The notes below the pieces were generated by a model, which made no database searches, was not told the origin of the DNA, and saw nothing but the letters and a program-made list of their open reading frames with translations. From positions 33,937 through 97,936 of the forward strand of contig JAHDKT010000052.1 of NCBI GenBank assembly GCA_018436725.1: a stretch of 64,000 bases of DNA, written 5' to 3'. The translations under genes and the position numbers were made by a program. Shown piece by piece: positions 41,372-53,308 of the stretch. Each line of letters starts with the position of its first letter. Position 1 is the stretch's first letter. The stretch is from Synergistaceae bacterium (GTDB lineage: Bacteria; Synergistota; Synergistia; Synergistales; Aminobacteriaceae).

Positions 41372-43015
41372 TTATTCATTCGCGCTCTTTCCTTCATAGT
41401 CAACCCTCTCTTCTGCGGATGCTTCGACGAAGCACTCTCGTTCAGCGGGTTCGCGACTTTCACGGAAGTGTTCGTAGATTTCGGCGAACTCGGCTTCGGC
41501 GGCGGCGAACGCCTCCGCGACCCCCGGATCGAAGTGCGTCCCTTTCCCTTTGTGGATAAGCGCGCACGCCTGCTCGTGGGAGAACGGGTCCTTGTACGGG
41601 CGCTTGGACCGGAGCGCGTCGTAGACGTCCACCAGAGCCATGATGCGCGCGCTTAAGGGAATCCCCTCTCCCGCGAGCCCGTCCGGGTAGCCGCTTCCGT
41701 CCCACTTCTCGTGATGAAAGCGCGTCAGCTCTATTCCCATGGTGAGAAACTCGTTGCCCGGGTGCTCGCGCCGTACACGCTCCAGCGTCGCCGCGCCGAT
41801 TCCCGGATGTCGCCGTATCGTTTCCATCTCCTCGTCGGAGAGGTTTCCTTCTTTGAGGAGGACGGCGTCGGGGATGCCGACCTTGCCGATGTCGTGCAGC
41901 GACGCCGCGTGGTAGATGTTCTCGATGAACGCGTCGTCGATCGCGGGCGCGTACCGGGGGTGTGCGCGGAGTTTGCGGGCCAGAACGCGGCACAGCTCCT
42001 GCGTGCGCTCGATGTGCCTTCCCGTTTCGTCGTCTCTGGACTCCGCAAGCTTCGACATGGCGAGGATCGTCGCCATGTGCGAGTCGGAGACTTCCCGTAT
42101 CTTCTCCAGCACCACGTCCTCCAGATAGATGGAGTTGATTCTGTCCACCTCGGCGCTCATCCGGAAGATCGTCCAGTTCCGGTCGTCTTCCACCGAGAGC
42201 TGGTGGAGCGAGAAGCCCAGCAGCGAGACGGCGTACCCGAGGATCGCGCCCACCCTGGAGGCGGCGAAGAACGGATCGTAGATTTCGCGGGAAAAGAGCA
42301 GCAGCGACTGACCCGCCAGCATGACGCCGATGGAAAGCCCGAGCCACCACGTTACATTGTTGCGCGAGCGGCGGAACTCTCGGAAATACACTAGCAGCGC
42401 GGCTGCGAACAGGACGGGGGAGAGGAGGCACGGAGGACGGGAGATGTGCGTATGGAACGAAAGCGGCGAGCTTCCGAGCGCCGCGTACAGCGCGAGCGCC
42501 GCGACCACCGGCACGGAAAGGAGCGCGCGCAAAACCTCGCGACCGGGGCGCTGCGGCACTCCGTCCCCTGCGGAGAAAACGAGCGGTAGGATCAGCAAAA
42601 GCGGCGTAAGCGTCCGGAAGGCGATCGCATTGCCGAGGACGGTTTCGTTGGGCGTCTGTACGAAAGATGGCCCGGCAAGTTCAAGGAAACCGAAGAGGAG
42701 GTCCTCCGTCCCCGCCATGCTGAAGGCGAGGCCGGCGAACAGAAAAAAGCGTCGGCCCGGGCTGCATACTCTCGCGATGAACGCATAGCCCGCCGACAGC
42801 GCGATCAGCGCGCCCGTCATCCTGACGCCACCGAAAACCTCCGCGGTTCCGACATGTCCGAACGCGCGGAGCAGCGGATACGTCGAAAAGAGCAGAAGCG
42901 GGGCTACGAGCAAGATGATTTCACGATACCGACTCCCCCTCTCCGAGGGCAGGAGTACCTTTACAGCGGTCCGTCCCGCCGGAATATCCCCGCATGGTCG
43001 CGCCGTCGTTTTCAT
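41372..43015 (-). CDS. Membrane-anchored HD-GYP c-di-GMP phosphodiesterase
   Basis: A 547-residue protein. Residues 30-290 form about eight membrane helices of a MASE-like sensor (ILLVAPLLLFSTYPLL through VGAILGYAVSLLGFSL), followed by a short coiled coil and a complete HD-GYP domain: GRHIERTQELCRVLA, SLHDIGKVGIPD, FHHEKWDGSGYPDGL and RIMALVDVYDALRS, with all metal ligands visible. It should hydrolyse c-di-GMP in response to a membrane or hydrophobic signal. ATG at 43015 behind GGAAAGGTGGCATC, 34 bases after the REC-HD-GYP gene, and the domain closely resembles that neighbour. Confidence 0.9.
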   Translation of the reverse strand: MKTTARPCGDIPAGRTAVKVLLPSERGSRYREIILLVAPLLLFSTYPLLRAFGHVGTAEVFGGVRMTGALIALSAGYAFIARVCSPGRRFFLFAGLAFSMAGTEDLLFGFLELAGPSFVQTPNETVLGNAIAFRTLTPLLLILPLVFSAGDGVPQRPGREVLRALLSVPVVAALALYAALGSSPLSFHTHISRPPCLLSPVLFAAALLVYFREFRRSRNNVTWWLGLSIGVMLAGQSLLLFSREIYDPFFAASRVGAILGYAVSLLGFSLHQLSVEDDRNWTIFRMSAEVDRINSIYLEDVVLEKIREVSDSHMATILAMSKLAESRDDETGRHIERTQELCRVLARKLRAHPRYAPAIDDAFIENIYHAASLHDIGKVGIPDAVLLKEGNLSDEEMETIRRHPGIGAATLERVRREHPGNEFLTMGIELTRFHHEKWDGSGYPDGLAGEGIPLSARIMALVDVYDALRSKRPYKDPFSHEQACALIHKGKGTHFDPGVAEAFAAAEAEFAEIYEHFRESREPAERECFVEASAEERVDYEGKSANE

Positions 43016-43049
43016 GATGCCACCTTTCCGTACTCTGCGGACGGGCCCG

Positions 43050-44155
<1,106 letters not shown>

Positions 44156-44159
<4 letters not shown>

Positions 44160-47100
44160 AGGAGGTCCTCCTTCTCCGGCAATAGAGCGCTGATCGCTTC
44201 GTAGTCGAAGCGTCCGGCGAGCCGACGGAGTTTCTTCGCGGCGGCGGGAGCGAACGCCTGCGCGCTGTCGATCAGCTCTTCCAACCGTAGTATATCCCCT
44301 TCCTCGACGGCCGTCCTCATGGCATGAGTCAACTCTTCCGAAAGCGACTCCGCGACGACGACGGATATGCTCGCGTCATCTTTCTCCTCCCGTCCGTCGG
44401 TTCTTTCGGCGTACACATACCGCAGACCGAGGGCCTCTCCGAGAACCTCGAAGAGTTCCTCAGGTCGGAGAGGTTTGCGTATGCAGAAGTCCGCTCCGTT
44501 CTTCAAGACGTTCCGAACGTCGTCCTCGAAAGCGCTCGCCGTGACCGCTACGACGGGAATCGAGGCGCCGGCGCCGCTCGCTTTGATGCGTCGTGTCGCC
44601 TCGTAGCCGTCCATACCGGGCATGCGCATATCCATAAGCACCGCATCGGGCTTCCATTCTTCGAAGATCTTCAGCGCTTCGATTCCGTCGACGGCCTCCC
44701 GTAAAGAGAATCCCAGCGGGGCGAGGAGAGCGCGCAGAAGCTCCCGGTTCTCCCGCAGGTCGTCGACCAGCAGAATACGATACGAGGCCCCGGACTCTAC
44801 TCCGACAATATGGCGAAACGCCGCGCGCGGATGTTCGGGGGCGAGTTCGGACGGCGCCAACGGTAAACGCAGCCGGAAACATGCGCCTCTTCCCGCGATG
44901 CTCACGAGCGAGAGGTTTCCCAGCATCAGTTCGGCGAGTCGTTTGCTTATGGACAATCCCAGCCCCGTTCCTTCCGACCGCTGTCTCGCGTCCCCCTGAC
45001 GGAAGGGCTCGAAAACCCTCTCCCTGTCCTCCGGAGGGATGCCGGGGCCCGTATCCTCGACTTCGAACAGAACGAACGGATCGCCTCCCTCTTCAAGGAG
45101 TTCGTCCATCCCGACGCGAAGCTTTACCTCTCCTGTTTTCGTGAATTTTAGTGCGTTTCCGAGCAGATTGACGAGTATCTGCCGTAGCTTCGCTTCGTCT
45201 CCGTTCGTATACCGAGGGACGTCCTCCGCTCTTTCAATGGAAAGTTGCAGCCCCTTTTCCTCGGCGCGTGCGCGGAACATCGTCTCGAGGTCGTCGAGCA
45301 GATCGTGCAGCGAAAAGACGCTTTCGGTCAGCGCGAGACGATCCGCCTCTATCCTGGACATGTCGAGGATGTTGTTGATAAGTTTCAGCAGGTGACGTCC
45401 GCTGCGGTTGATGGTATCAACATACCCCGACTGTTTTTCGGAGAGCGTATCGTCGCGTTCGAGCACGGCGCCGAAGCCGAGAATCGCGTTGAGCGGCGTG
45501 CGGATTTCATGGCTCATGTTGGCGAGGAAGGCGCTTTTCGCCCTGTTCGCATTCTCCGCCTCGTCCTTGGCCCTGGCCAGCTCGGTTGTACGCTTTTCAA
45601 CCAGATCTTCAAGTTCGGTTCGATATTGCCGCAGCTCTTCCTCGTTTTTTTTCCGGTCGGTGATGTCCCATAGAATACCTTGGACAAGCATCGGATCGCC
45701 TTCGTCATCCGTACGGATCCAGGTCTTGTCGTCCACCCAGCGGACCTCTCCGTCTTTCCCGACCAGGCGGTACTCCTGGCTGTACTCCGTGAGGCCGGCG
45801 GCGAGATACTCGCTGATTTCCGAGTTCATTCTGTCAAGATCGTCGGGGTGGACAACGTCGGAATAGACGAGTTTCCCGGAGAGAAAGTCCTCGGCTTCGT
45901 ACCCTAGGAGCGCGCCGATGTTCTCCGAGACGTACTTGACCGGCCACCCCTCCTCCATAGTCCATAAAAAGGCGTAGGCGGGAGAGTGATTGACGATGAA
46001 GTTCAGCTCTTCGTGCTTCGCGAAGGCCATGCGCAGCTCTTCCTCGATTTGTTTTCGATCCGAAATCTCGCATTGCAGATCGGCATTGATTCCGGCAAGG
46101 TCGGCGGTTCGTTCGCTCACCAGCTCCTCCAGGCGGCTCTTGTGCCGTTTCAGCTCCTCTTCGATACGTGCGCGCTCGACGATCTCCCGCTGAAGTCGGA
46201 TGTTCTGCTCTTCCTGCGCACGTCGGGCTTTTTCCGCGGTTTCCTTGGCGGCGAAAAGGTCAAGAGTGCGTTTCTTCACCTGCCAACGCAGCATCACAAG
46301 GACGGTCAGGCTGAGGAGAAAGCAGGCGACGACGATGCCTGAGAGTATCAGGATCCATGTCTCGTCGAAAGGGTGTGTACGTTCCTTCGGGAACCAGCGG
46401 TTCATAATTTCGTAATAGATCGACGCTGGATCGTCTTTCATCTCCGCGAGAATACGGTCGATCGCCGGAAGCAACTTTTCGGGGTCGCCTTTGGAGACGG
46501 CGTAGTACGCCTCCCGCGCATTGAAGACGACTGGCGTGGTTTTCAGTCCGTACCGTTGTCTGTAGACTTCTCCCGTTGTGCCGACCTCTATGACGGCGTC
46601 GGCGTCTCCTGCGGCGACCATCGAAAAACCCGTCTCCTGATCCGGCATGGAGAGGAGGGAGATATGCAGATCGAACCCCTCGATAAACTGCCGGAAGCCC
46701 GTTTCCTGGATTGTGTTCCGCATGACGGCGACCCGTTTACCCCTCAGGTCGAGCAGCGAGAGAATATCGCTCTTCTTGGCGGCATAGACTGAGGACCATG
46801 CGGAGAGGGCCGGAATCTTGCTGTACGAATATAGCTCGTTCCGTTCGGGGGTGAACGCGATGCTCGTGACGATGTCGACTGCGCCTTCTTCGAGACGTCG
46901 CAGTCCGTCGCTCCACGAACCGGGTACGTACTCCAACCGCCACCCTTCTCTCTCCGCGATATGCGAAAGAATGTCGACGAAGAATCCGGTCGGTTTTCCG
47001 GATTTTTCGTCGATGAAAATGCCGGGTTCGCCCTCGTGAAGAGCGACCCTGACGGTTTTTCCGTAGGCTTCGGCACTGGCGGGCGAGAAAAAGCACGTCG

Positions 47101-47194
47101 CAAGGATACACATAAGAATCCTCGCGACGAATCGCGCGCCTCGCGCGAAGCAAATTCCTTGTCGGCTTCGTCGTCGTCCGAGAATGTTCTCCAT
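44156..47194 (-). CDS. Hybrid sensor histidine kinase with periplasmic solute-binding sensor
   Basis: A 1012-residue BvgS-like kinase. Residues 25-43 are a signal anchor; 48-272 a family-3 solute-binding sensor (VRVALHEGEPGIFIDEKSGK to WFPKERTH); 281-302 a membrane helix; 305-390 a coiled coil; 395-515 a PAS domain. The core follows with HisKA ([14 protein letters not shown], phospho-His562), ATPase ([28 protein letters not shown]) and a receiver ([17 protein letters not shown], Asp855). The last ~65 residues are a helical domain repeated in three neighbours and lacking the Hpt histidine. It would sense a periplasmic amino-acid-like ligand. The next gene, REC-HD-GYP, is translationally coupled. 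Confidence 0.92.
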
Positions 47195-47330
47195 CTCTCT
47201 TTCTCCTACAAGAAATGCGCTCCTGTCCGATCGTCCGGAAAGGGCGGGATGTTCTCTGCCGTTATTCTACAACCATATACTGTCTTTCGCCCATCCTTCG
47301 AGAGCAGATTCCACCGCGTCTCCCCGGCTT

Positions 47331-50300
47331 CTACCGTAGAATACGGACGAGCGACTCGTAATCGTACCGTTTCGCGAGTGCGCGCAGATGTTCCGCCGCC
47401 GCCGCGTCGTGCGTCTTCGCTCTTTCGAGAAGTTCGTCGAGCGCGGCCATATCGCCGTTCTCCACCGCCTCCCGCATGGCCTCCTGCAGATCGCCCGGCA
47501 GCTTCTCCATCTTCTCCGGCGCAGGCGATGCGCTCTTGATATCGTCGGAGGCGGCGGTTGTTGCATCCTCATGGTAGATAAACGGCAGTGCAAGTACGCT
47601 TCCCAGTGTTTCGAAGAGTTCTTCCGCCCTGAAGGGCTTACGGATATACCTGTCCACACCGGCTTTTAAAACCGAGTCACGATCGTCTTCGAAGGCGCTC
47701 GCCGTAACGGCGACAACGGGAATTCCCGAGGTCTTATCGTTCCCCTTGATTCTGCGGGTGGCTTCATAGCCGTCCATCACGGGCATCCGCATGTCCATCA
47801 GCACGATATGAGGAGCCCACTCATCGACGATCGTCAGGGTTTCCTCTCCGTTCTCCGCTTCCCGCAGTTCGAAGGAGGGGGGGGCTCCCCGGCCGGTTCG
47901 GGCCGGGGAGAGCATGGCTCGCAGTACGTCCCGGTTCTCCTTGACATCGTCGACGATCAGGATCCGGAATGTCTTTCCGCCGGTTTTCAGACCGGCGATG
48001 CTGCGCTCCGTCTTCGATTTCGGTCTTTCAACTCCTTGGACGGTTCGCACGGGAAGCGAGAGCGTGAAACTGCTTCCCGTTCCTACGCGGCTCTTCAGCG
48101 TCAACGAGCCGCCCATCAATTCGGCGAGGCGCCTGCTGATGGAAAGTCCCAATCCGGTTCCTCCGGCATCGTGCCCCGCCTGCGACTGTTGGAAAGCGTC
48201 GAAAACGTGGTCGATATCCTCGGGAGGAATGCCCGGCCCCGTGTCTTCGATCTCCACGAAGAGGCGGACGCTGTCCGGCGTTTCCTCATCCGCGTCCGCT
48301 CGGGCGCGGATGGCGACGCCGCCTGCTTTGGTGAACTTGACGGCGTTTCCGAGCAGGTTGACGAGTATCTGCCGCAGTTTCGCCTCGTCACCGGCCGCGT
48401 ACCGAGGGACGCTCTCTTGCCGTTCGATCAGGAGGTGCAGTCCCTTGGCGTTCGCCCGGGAGCGGAACATCGTCTCCATATCGCTCAGCAGGTCGTGGAG
48501 ACAAAAGGGCGCCGTATTCAGCTCGAGCTGCCCCGACTCTATCCTTGACATGTCGAGGATGTCGTTGATCAGTTTCAACAGATGATGTCCGCTGCGGTTG
48601 ATGGTACGCACCTGTTCGGCCTGCGCCTCGGAGAGGTTTTCGTCCCGCTCCAGGATGGAGGCGAAACCGAGCACCGCGTTGAGCGGAGTTCGGATCTCGT
48701 GACTCATGTTGGCGAGGAAAGCGCTCTTCGCCCGGTTGGCATGCTCCGCCGCCTCCTTGGCCACCTCGAGTTCGGAGGTGCGCTCCCGCACCAGCTCTTC
48801 CAGGTGCTCTCGATAGCTGTCGAGAGCGGCCTCCGCCGTTTTTCTGTCGGTGATGTCGGTGACGATGCCCTCCATGGCGGTCGGTTCGCCGTTCTCTCCG
48901 CGGATCAGCACGTTACGCTGGTGCATCCAACGCTCTTCCCCCGATTTCGTCAGTACCTTGAATTCGAATGTCGAAGGCATTGTTCCGTGCCGAAGATTCT
49001 CCCACTCTCTCCGGAAAAAGGCCGTGAAGTCGGGATGAATGATCGTACGGGCGAAGAGGGGCGTGCCGTACGCCTCTTGCTGCGAGTATCCAAGCATCCG
49101 TAAAACGGCCGGGCTGATGTATTCGTAACGACCGTCGCGAAGCGAGATCCGGAAGATCAGGTCCGGGGAATTTTCCGCCAGCCGCCGGAAGCGCTCTTCG
49201 CTCTCCCGGAGCGCGGCCATCCGCTCTTTCAGCTCTTCGGTCATCCTGTTGAAAGAGCGGGAAAGCGATCGAATCTCTCTCGGCCCCGCATCCGGGAGCT
49301 GCGTGTTCATATCTCCGGACGCTATCCGGTCGGCTGCGCCGGTGAGTTGGACGATCGGGCTGACGATGCCCCGCACCACGAGGAAGAGAAGCGCGAAAGC
49401 GATGAGGAAGAGGACGATGGCGACGAGAACGATGCTGCGAAAAATAGAGGCGAGCTGTTTCTCGCTTTCGGTTTTTCGCGAGGCGATGGTATTCTCGATC
49501 TCGTCGAGATAGACGCCTGTCCCCAGAATCCAGTTCAGCGGCTCGAAGAGACGCACGTAGGAGATTTTCGGCAGAGCCTCCGCAGTCGCTCCCTCGCGCG
49601 TCGGTTTGGGCCACAGATACTCCACGAAACCCTCGCCGTGCTGTTCGGATATATCCAGAATCAGAGCGCTGAGGCTTTTGTCGCCCTGCAAGGCGATGTT
49701 GAAGAGCGGGTCCTCCATGGTAGCTCCGGCGAGCTGCGGGTGCACGATCATGCGCGGGTACGGTCGGCCCGTGTCGTTGATCCAGAAGTACCCTTCTCCT
49801 CCCGCGTGGCGCATATTTCCTATGATTTCGATAGCTTGTCCGATCACGTTTTTTCGCGCCTCGTCCACGTAGACTCCGGCGCCGATGATCCATCCCCACT
49901 CTTCGATCCGCCTGACGTACGAGAGTTTCGGCATGTCCGGGGTCAAGCCGTCCTTCGTCGGTTTGGGCCATAGATACTCTACGAACCCCTCTCCGTTTTT
50001 CTCGCACACGTCGAGTATCGCCTTGCCGATATTTTTCTCGCTCCCAAGGGCCTTTTCGAAAAGCGGAACGCTCATCGAAACTCCGTCCAGTTCGGGCAAG
50101 GTCGGATGCATGAGGAGCGATGGGTAGGGGCGCGTCTCGTCGTTGATCCAAACATAACCGAGGTCGCCGTCGAAACGCAGGGCGCGCAGCGAGTCCATAG
50201 CTTGGCGGCGGGCCTGCGAAAGAGAGAGCGTTCCCTCTTTCACTTCCGCGATCTTCCGGCGGACGAGATTCTCCGCGATGTCGACGACGGATCGGAGCTG

Positions 50301-50600
50301 ATCCCCGTACGTGTGAACGATGAACTCCGTTTGCGTCGACTTCCCGTACATGTCGACGAGGATGCGGTACGCCATGTCGACTTGTTCGCGCAGATTGTTT
50401 TTTAGACGGTCGATTTCGGAGATGCGGTACTGATCTATAGCGGCTTGCCCGTCCGACTCGATTCGTCGAAGAAGGATCCCGGCGAAAAGAACAATGGCCA
50501 ACATCAAAAGACAACCGACGGCCAGCACTATTCTGGCTCCGAGTTTTGTTCCGGGAACCTGTTGTGCATTGTCCGTTCTCGGCGCGTCGAAGCTTTTCAT
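47331..50600 (-). CDS. Hybrid sensor histidine kinase with tandem Cache sensor
   Basis: A 1089-residue kinase. Membrane helices at about 22-44 and 387-411 flank a periplasmic sensor made of two tandem Cache_2-type modules: GYVWINDETRPYPSLLMHP near 149 and GYFWINDTGRPYPRMIVHP near 270, an internal duplication. A HAMP domain (411-465), a PAS (470-590), HisKA ([13 protein letters not shown], His633), ATPase ([28 protein letters not shown]) and a receiver ([17 protein letters not shown]) follow, then the His-less C-terminal helical domain. ATG at 50600 behind GGAGGGGATCGGA, overlapping the upstream kinase stop as ATGA. Tandem Cache domains usually bind organic acids or amino acids. Confidence 0.92.
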   Translation of the reverse strand: MKSFDAPRTDNAQQVPGTKLGARIVLAVGCLLMLAIVLFAGILLRRIESDGQAAIDQYRISEIDRLKNNLREQVDMAYRILVDMYGKSTQTEFIVHTYGDQLRSVVDIAENLVRRKIAEVKEGTLSLSQARRQAMDSLRALRFDGDLGYVWINDETRPYPSLLMHPTLPELDGVSMSVPLFEKALGSEKNIGKAILDVCEKNGEGFVEYLWPKPTKDGLTPDMPKLSYVRRIEEWGWIIGAGVYVDEARKNVIGQAIEIIGNMRHAGGEGYFWINDTGRPYPRMIVHPQLAGATMEDPLFNIALQGDKSLSALILDISEQHGEGFVEYLWPKPTREGATAEALPKISYVRLFEPLNWILGTGVYLDEIENTIASRKTESEKQLASIFRSIVLVAIVLFLIAFALLFLVVRGIVSPIVQLTGAADRIASGDMNTQLPDAGPREIRSLSRSFNRMTEELKERMAALRESEERFRRLAENSPDLIFRISLRDGRYEYISPAVLRMLGYSQQEAYGTPLFARTIIHPDFTAFFRREWENLRHGTMPSTFEFKVLTKSGEERWMHQRNVLIRGENGEPTAMEGIVTDITDRKTAEAALDSYREHLEELVRERTSELEVAKEAAEHANRAKSAFLANMSHEIRTPLNAVLGFASILERDENLSEAQAEQVRTINRSGHHLLKLINDILDMSRIESGQLELNTAPFCLHDLLSDMETMFRSRANAKGLHLLIERQESVPRYAAGDEAKLRQILVNLLGNAVKFTKAGGVAIRARADADEETPDSVRLFVEIEDTGPGIPPEDIDHVFDAFQQSQAGHDAGGTGLGLSISRRLAELMGGSLTLKSRVGTGSSFTLSLPVRTVQGVERPKSKTERSIAGLKTGGKTFRILIVDDVKENRDVLRAMLSPARTGRGAPPSFELREAENGEETLTIVDEWAPHIVLMDMRMPVMDGYEATRRIKGNDKTSGIPVVAVTASAFEDDRDSVLKAGVDRYIRKPFRAEELFETLGSVLALPFIYHEDATTAASDDIKSASPAPEKMEKLPGDLQEAMREAVENGDMAALDELLERAKTHDAAAAEHLRALAKRYDYESLVRILR

Positions 50601-53161
50601 TCCGATCCCCTCCGATGCTTATCGGAAAAAAACCTTTTCGATTCTCTCCCGCCGTATGCGAAAAAAGCTTCGAACGCCGCATAGTCGTACTGTCTCGCCA
50701 GTCGTAACAATCTATCGGCCAGATCGCCGTCGAAACGGCGTATCCGCTCGATAAGCAACTCGAGTTCATCGATGTCTCCGTCTTGAAGGGCCGTTCTCAT
50801 CGCCTCGATCATTTCGTCCGGCAGCGAAGGCGCCGTTTCGATGGAAGAAAGCTCCTCTTGTCGGTGTTCGTCCGTCCCGGGCTCGTCGGCGTAGAGGAAG
50901 CGTATTCCGACGAGGTGTTCCAGAGCCTCGTACACCTCCTCCGGGCCGAGCGGTTTGCGTATGCAGATATCGGCGCCGCTCTTCATCACGTTCTGAACGT
51001 CGTCCTCGAAGGCGCTCGCCGTAATCGCGATGACGGGAACCGATTCTCCTCCTTCGCTCGCCTTGATCCGACGGGTGGCCTCGTAGCCGTCCATCACCGG
51101 CATTCGCATGTCCATCAGCACGGCGAGGGGCCGTTCCACTTCGAACAGGCGGAGCGCCTCTCGGCCGTTCGAAGCCTCTCTCAGGACGAATCCGAGAGGA
51201 GCGAGCAGCGCTTTCAGTATGTCGCGGTTTTCTTTGACGTCGTCCACAATGAGCAGCGGCGCCTCGTCCTTCCGGTGCTCCGCGCCGACCACGCGGCGCG
51301 GCGGTGTCTTCGGATGCCCGGGTTTTTCCGGGGAGGGGTCGATCGGTATCGATGCGGTAAAACGGCTCCCTTCGCCGAGGCTGCTTCGGACCGCGAGTTC
51401 GCCTCCCATCAGCTCGACAAGGCGTTTGCTGATCGAGAGCCCGAGCCCCGTGCCGCCCTCCTCGCGGCCGGCATCCGACTGGCGGAACGCGTCGAAGATG
51501 TACGCCAGCTCCTCGGGCGGGATACCCGGTCCCGTATCCTCCACCTCCAGCACAAGGCGGGGGGCGGCTTCCGCCCCCTCTTCCAGGCGCGCGCGGAGCG
51601 TCACCCCGCCCTGCTTGGTGAACTTGACCGCGTTTCCCATCATGTTGACGAGCACCTGGCGCAGCTTGGCCTCGTCCCCGACGGCGTTGCGCGGAAGGTT
51701 TCCGCCGCGCTCCAAAGAGAGCGCAAGCCCTTTCTCCTCGGCCCGGACGCGAAACATCGACTCCAGGTCGTCCAAAAAATCCTGGAGGCAGAAGGGCGCG
51801 TTGTGCAGCGCAAGGCGTCCGGCCTCTATCCTCGACATGTCGAGGATGTCGTTGATCAGCTTCAGGAGGTGGCGGCCGCTCCGGTTGATCGTGCGCACCT
51901 GTTCCGCCTGCGCTTCGGAAAGCGTGGGATCGCGTTCGAGAACCGTTCCGAAACCGAGGATGGCGTTGAGCGGCGTGCGTATTTCGTGGCTCATATTCGC
52001 CAGGAATGCGCTCTTGGCCGTGTTGGCCCGCTCCGCGCTCTCCTTGGCCGCCTCCAGCTCGTTCGTACGCTCCCGAACCAGCTCTTCCAGGTGTTCCCTG
52101 TGTTTTCGCACCTCTTCCTCGGCATGCTTGCTCTCGGTTATGTCCCGGAAGTACCAGATGCGGCCGTAGTACTCGCCGGCCGAGCCGAGCATGGGCGCGG
52201 AGTAGCGGTCGAATACCGTGCCGTTTTTCAGTTCGATCTCGTCCCGGCTTTTTTCATCGGGGTGTCGGTAAAGGTAGCCGATCTTGTCGAGGAATTCTTC
52301 GGGGCGGAGCAGACGCTCCGTCGCTATGCTCAGCGTTTTCTCCTCCTCGCCCGACGCGGCGACGTCGGCGGGAATGTTCCATAACTCCGTGAAACGCCGG
52401 TTGAAGGAGATGATGCCCCCTTCCCCGTCCACGACGAGGATGCCGTCGAGCGACGTCTCCTGCTGCGTCTGGAGCACGGCGTTCGCGAAGCGCAGCTCTT
52501 TTTCCCGTTTCATGAGCTTGTTCAGGTTGGCGGCCAGCTCTTCGTTGGATCTGCGGAGGTTCGACTCGCTGAGCTTCAGCGACGCGGCCATCCGGCGATG
52601 CGCGTCGAACTCCGAGAGGATCCTGCCGATGAAGAGCGTCGTCAGCGGGTACGCGATCATCACGGGGAGGGCGAGAAGCCGGATGGTCTCGAGGGCCTGT
52701 TCTTGGGGGAGGGTGAACATCAGCAGCACCATCGCCGCGTGCGCCGTCAGCCCCATGACATAGAGGGAGCGGGCGGAGGCCCGTCGGGTTTTGCCGTAGT
52801 ACACGCGGTGAAAGAGCGAGCCGATGAGCGCCGAGGAGACGATGACCGAAACACCCATGACCGTCCCGGAGCCCCCCTGTTGGATGCGCGGGACAAGCGC
52901 CATCGTCGCCGCTATGGCCGCGGCCGCCGGGCCGAAGAAGAAGCCGCAGATGCTCAGCATCACCGAGCGGCCGTCGAAGATGAGCCCCGGAGCCAGGACC
53001 AGCGGGTGCAACATCCCCAGAATCGAGGCCGTTCCGTAGAGGACGCCCTGCAACAGGAACTTTCGGGTCCGGCGTTCTTCGTCGCCGCCGAGAAAGCCCG
53101 ACAGAATGCTCAGGGAGGCGAGCATCCCCAGGTTGAAGACGATGTCCAGCATCTTTTCCAT
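50597..53161 (-). CDS. Hybrid sensor histidine kinase with 5TM-LYT-like membrane sensor
   Basis: An 854-residue kinase. Residues 1-185 hold five to six membrane helices with the 5TMR-LYT pattern (LDIVFNLGMLASLSILSG, DGRSVMLSICGFFFGPAAAA, MALVPRIQQGGSG), a type that senses cell-wall or extracellular signals. A coiled coil and a PAS domain (225-345) follow, then HisKA ([13 protein letters not shown], His392), ATPase ([28 protein letters not shown]), a receiver ([17 protein letters not shown]) and the His-less C-terminal helical domain. Promoter candidate at 53223-53251. Its start follows AGTTGAAGAAGGC. First gene of the three-kinase run that ends with REC-HD-GYP. Confidence 0.9.
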   Translation of the reverse strand: MEKMLDIVFNLGMLASLSILSGFLGGDEERRTRKFLLQGVLYGTASILGMLHPLVLAPGLIFDGRSVMLSICGFFFGPAAAAIAATMALVPRIQQGGSGTVMGVSVIVSSALIGSLFHRVYYGKTRRASARSLYVMGLTAHAAMVLLMFTLPQEQALETIRLLALPVMIAYPLTTLFIGRILSEFDAHRRMAASLKLSESNLRRSNEELAANLNKLMKREKELRFANAVLQTQQETSLDGILVVDGEGGIISFNRRFTELWNIPADVAASGEEEKTLSIATERLLRPEEFLDKIGYLYRHPDEKSRDEIELKNGTVFDRYSAPMLGSAGEYYGRIWYFRDITESKHAEEEVRKHREHLEELVRERTNELEAAKESAERANTAKSAFLANMSHEIRTPLNAILGFGTVLERDPTLSEAQAEQVRTINRSGRHLLKLINDILDMSRIEAGRLALHNAPFCLQDFLDDLESMFRVRAEEKGLALSLERGGNLPRNAVGDEAKLRQVLVNMMGNAVKFTKQGGVTLRARLEEGAEAAPRLVLEVEDTGPGIPPEELAYIFDAFRQSDAGREEGGTGLGLSISKRLVELMGGELAVRSSLGEGSRFTASIPIDPSPEKPGHPKTPPRRVVGAEHRKDEAPLLIVDDVKENRDILKALLAPLGFVLREASNGREALRLFEVERPLAVLMDMRMPVMDGYEATRRIKASEGGESVPVIAITASAFEDDVQNVMKSGADICIRKPLGPEEVYEALEHLVGIRFLYADEPGTDEHRQEELSSIETAPSLPDEMIEAMRTALQDGDIDELELLIERIRRFDGDLADRLLRLARQYDYAAFEAFFAYGGRESKRFFSDKHRRGSE

Positions 53162-53222
53162 GAGCCTTCTTCAACTCCTTCCCGACGGTCGTGTTCGAAC
53201 TCTTCTCCGCTTTTGTTAGTAT

Positions 53223-53251
53223 ATACTATTCATCGCAAAAAACAATGTAAA
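53223..53251 (-). promoter_or_regulatory. Probable promoter upstream of the 5TM-LYT kinase gene
   Basis: On the minus strand TTTACA (53251-53246), an exact 17-base spacer, TAGTAT (53228-53223), in the only AT-rich gap of this block. Confidence 0.55.
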
Positions 53252-53308
53252 ACAGTGCGCTCAGCACATGCAAGCGGCCGAGGACGATGCGGATACCGCG
53301 CCGCTCGT